From contig NZ_JBHJHP010000001.1 in the NCBI RefSeq assembly GCF_042219855.1, forward strand, positions 558,001 to 622,000: a stretch of DNA of 64,000 nucleotides, read 5' to 3'. Below, piece after piece: positions 63,192 to 64,000 of this stretch. The notes below the pieces were generated by a model. The model was not told the origin of the DNA. It ran no database searches and saw only the letters and a list, made by a program, of their open reading frames with translations. This DNA comes from JBHJHP01 sp042219855 (GTDB lineage Bacteria; Bacteroidota; Bacteroidia; Bacteroidales; UBA5342). The translations under genes and the position numbers were made by a program. Each line of letters opens with the position of its first letter. The first letter of the stretch is position 1.

Positions 63192-64000
63192 ATTTTATAT
63201 TTTGTTGTAATGAGTATCCACCATCTAAGAATGGTGGTGTAGGTACAGTAACAAAGATAGTTGCAGAAGAGCTAACTCAAAGGGGACACCGTGTTATTGT
63301 TATTGGGTCTTATGATTATTATTATCCTTACCTTAATAAGGATAAACGACCAATCAAAACAATAATCAATAATGTTGAAATTCATAATCTAACTTATAAC
63401 CGATATAAAAGGTATTTTGGTCTAAGATTTTCCCGTTTTATACAGCTTTTTTTAAGAAAAATCTATGTTGAACATTTCATTATTAAGGGCGCAATTAGAA
63501 AGCAGGAAGGTTATATAAAAGATTTAGCCGATAAGAATAAAACCGATATAATTGAATTTGTTGATTACAATATATTTAATAAGTTATTAAAGTTTAAAAT
63601 TAAGTATGCTTCTTATAAACAAAAAACAACATTCAGAATCCACGGTTCTGCATCTTTTATACATTATTTCAAGAATGGTTCTATCAATAATACACTTTTA
63701 GAAAATGATATTAACTATTTAAGTAACGCGGATTTTATATTAAGTACAAGTGATTTTTCCAGCCAATTTTTAAAAAAACACTTAAATGTTAAATCAAAAA
63801 TTGATAAGATATATAATCCAATTAGTTTTAATAAAAAACTGGTTAAGCCTTTAAATTTAGAAAGTAACAGGTTACTTTATTTTGGTAAATTAACAAAAAC
63901 AAAAGGAATATTTACTTTAATAAAAGCATTTAATGAAATCTCACTAAAGCATTCAGAATTTGAATTAATCATAATTGGAACCGGTGAAAAAATACAAGTT
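63188..64000 (+). CDS. Glycosyltransferase family 4, 3' end beyond window
   Basis: About 271 residues are present; the gene runs off the right edge. NEYPPSKNGGVGTVTKIVAE at the N-terminus is the GT-B donor-loop start of GT4 enzymes. TFRIHGSASF, DFILSTSDFSSQ and LLYFGKLTKTKGIFTLIKAF mark the linker into the second Rossmann domain, which is cut off before the EX7E motif. It starts within the previous stop (ATGA). Retaining glycosyltransferase; sugar unknown. Confidence 0.88.
   Translation, partial: MNFIFCCNEYPPSKNGGVGTVTKIVAEELTQRGHRVIVIGSYDYYYPYLNKDKRPIKTIINNVEIHNLTYNRYKRYFGLRFSRFIQLFLRKIYVEHFIIKGAIRKQEGYIKDLADKNKTDIIEFVDYNIFNKLLKFKIKYASYKQKTTFRIHGSASFIHYFKNGSINNTLLENDINYLSNADFILSTSDFSSQFLKKHLNVKSKIDKIYNPISFNKKLVKPLNLESNRLLYFGKLTKTKGIFTLIKAFNEISLKHSEFELIIIGTGEKIQV

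Noticed and set aside
1..64000. tRNA, rRNA or riboswitch genes
   Set aside because: I looked for cloverleaf-like and well-known riboswitch patterns in the intergenic gaps and saw none. A covariance-model search would be decisive.

Overview
The window is from a member of the Bacteroidota, probably a marine or environmental Marinilabiliales- or Cytophagia-like lineage. The evidence is four giant secreted proteins plus a fifth with C-terminal type IX secretion (T9SS) type A sorting domains, -33/-7 promoters of the TTG / TAnnTTTG kind, an approximately 1100-residue SecA, an UpxY-type NusG paralogue beside capsule genes, and the gene-family mix. Genus and species cannot be fixed from sequence alone.

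Region 1 (1-1.6 kb, minus strand) holds housekeeping genes: the N-terminal part of fmt and all of nadK. Region 2 (1.8-25.3 kb, plus strand) is a tandem array of surface-protein genes. Four giant T9SS cargo proteins (1338, 1874, 1808 and 1807 aa) carry lectin- or LamG-like and cadherin-like modules followed by 8 to about 12 copies of a 75-residue calcium-binding thrombospondin-type-3 (TSP3) unit, encoded as exact 225-bp DNA repeats. A DUF4347-like domain is fused to the second giant but encoded by a separate 185-aa secreted protein before the third and fourth. A fourth DUF4347 copy, also 185 aa when standalone, closes the array without a partner. The stand-alone copies have lost the His-Gly and Gly-Cys residues seen in the fused copy. 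Three of the genes share one promoter and leader architecture.

Region 3 (25.6-38.3 kb) holds secA, lgt, a small STM3941-like membrane protein, a PLDc_N-like membrane protein, an M16 peptidase, a 1508-aa modular T9SS cargo protein and menC.

Region 4 (38.5-64 kb, plus strand, runs off the end) is a capsule or exopolysaccharide locus: wza-like export lipoprotein, wzc-like BY-kinase with a (Gly-Tyr)12 tail, UpxY/NusG-like antiterminator, sugar-nucleotide dehydrogenases, epimerases and aminotransferases, glycosyltransferases, a flippase, acyltransferases and FdtA/FdtB-like enzymes. Built into it is a sulfation set: an SLC13-type permease, APS kinase (cysC), PAP phosphatase (cysQ) and three different sulfotransferases. 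The simplest reading is a sulfated surface polysaccharide. ATP sulfurylase, a Wzy polymerase and the dTDP-glucose synthesis genes are not in the window.

Within region 4 a DUF559 nuclease-like gene is tandemly duplicated (438-bp period) and framed by three GC-rich palindromes, and several intergenic gaps hold degenerate 7-bp-periodic repeats. From about 58.8 kb the genes become visibly more AT-rich, as is usual for exchangeable capsule genes. I saw no tRNA, rRNA, CRISPR array, integrase or classical insertion sequence.
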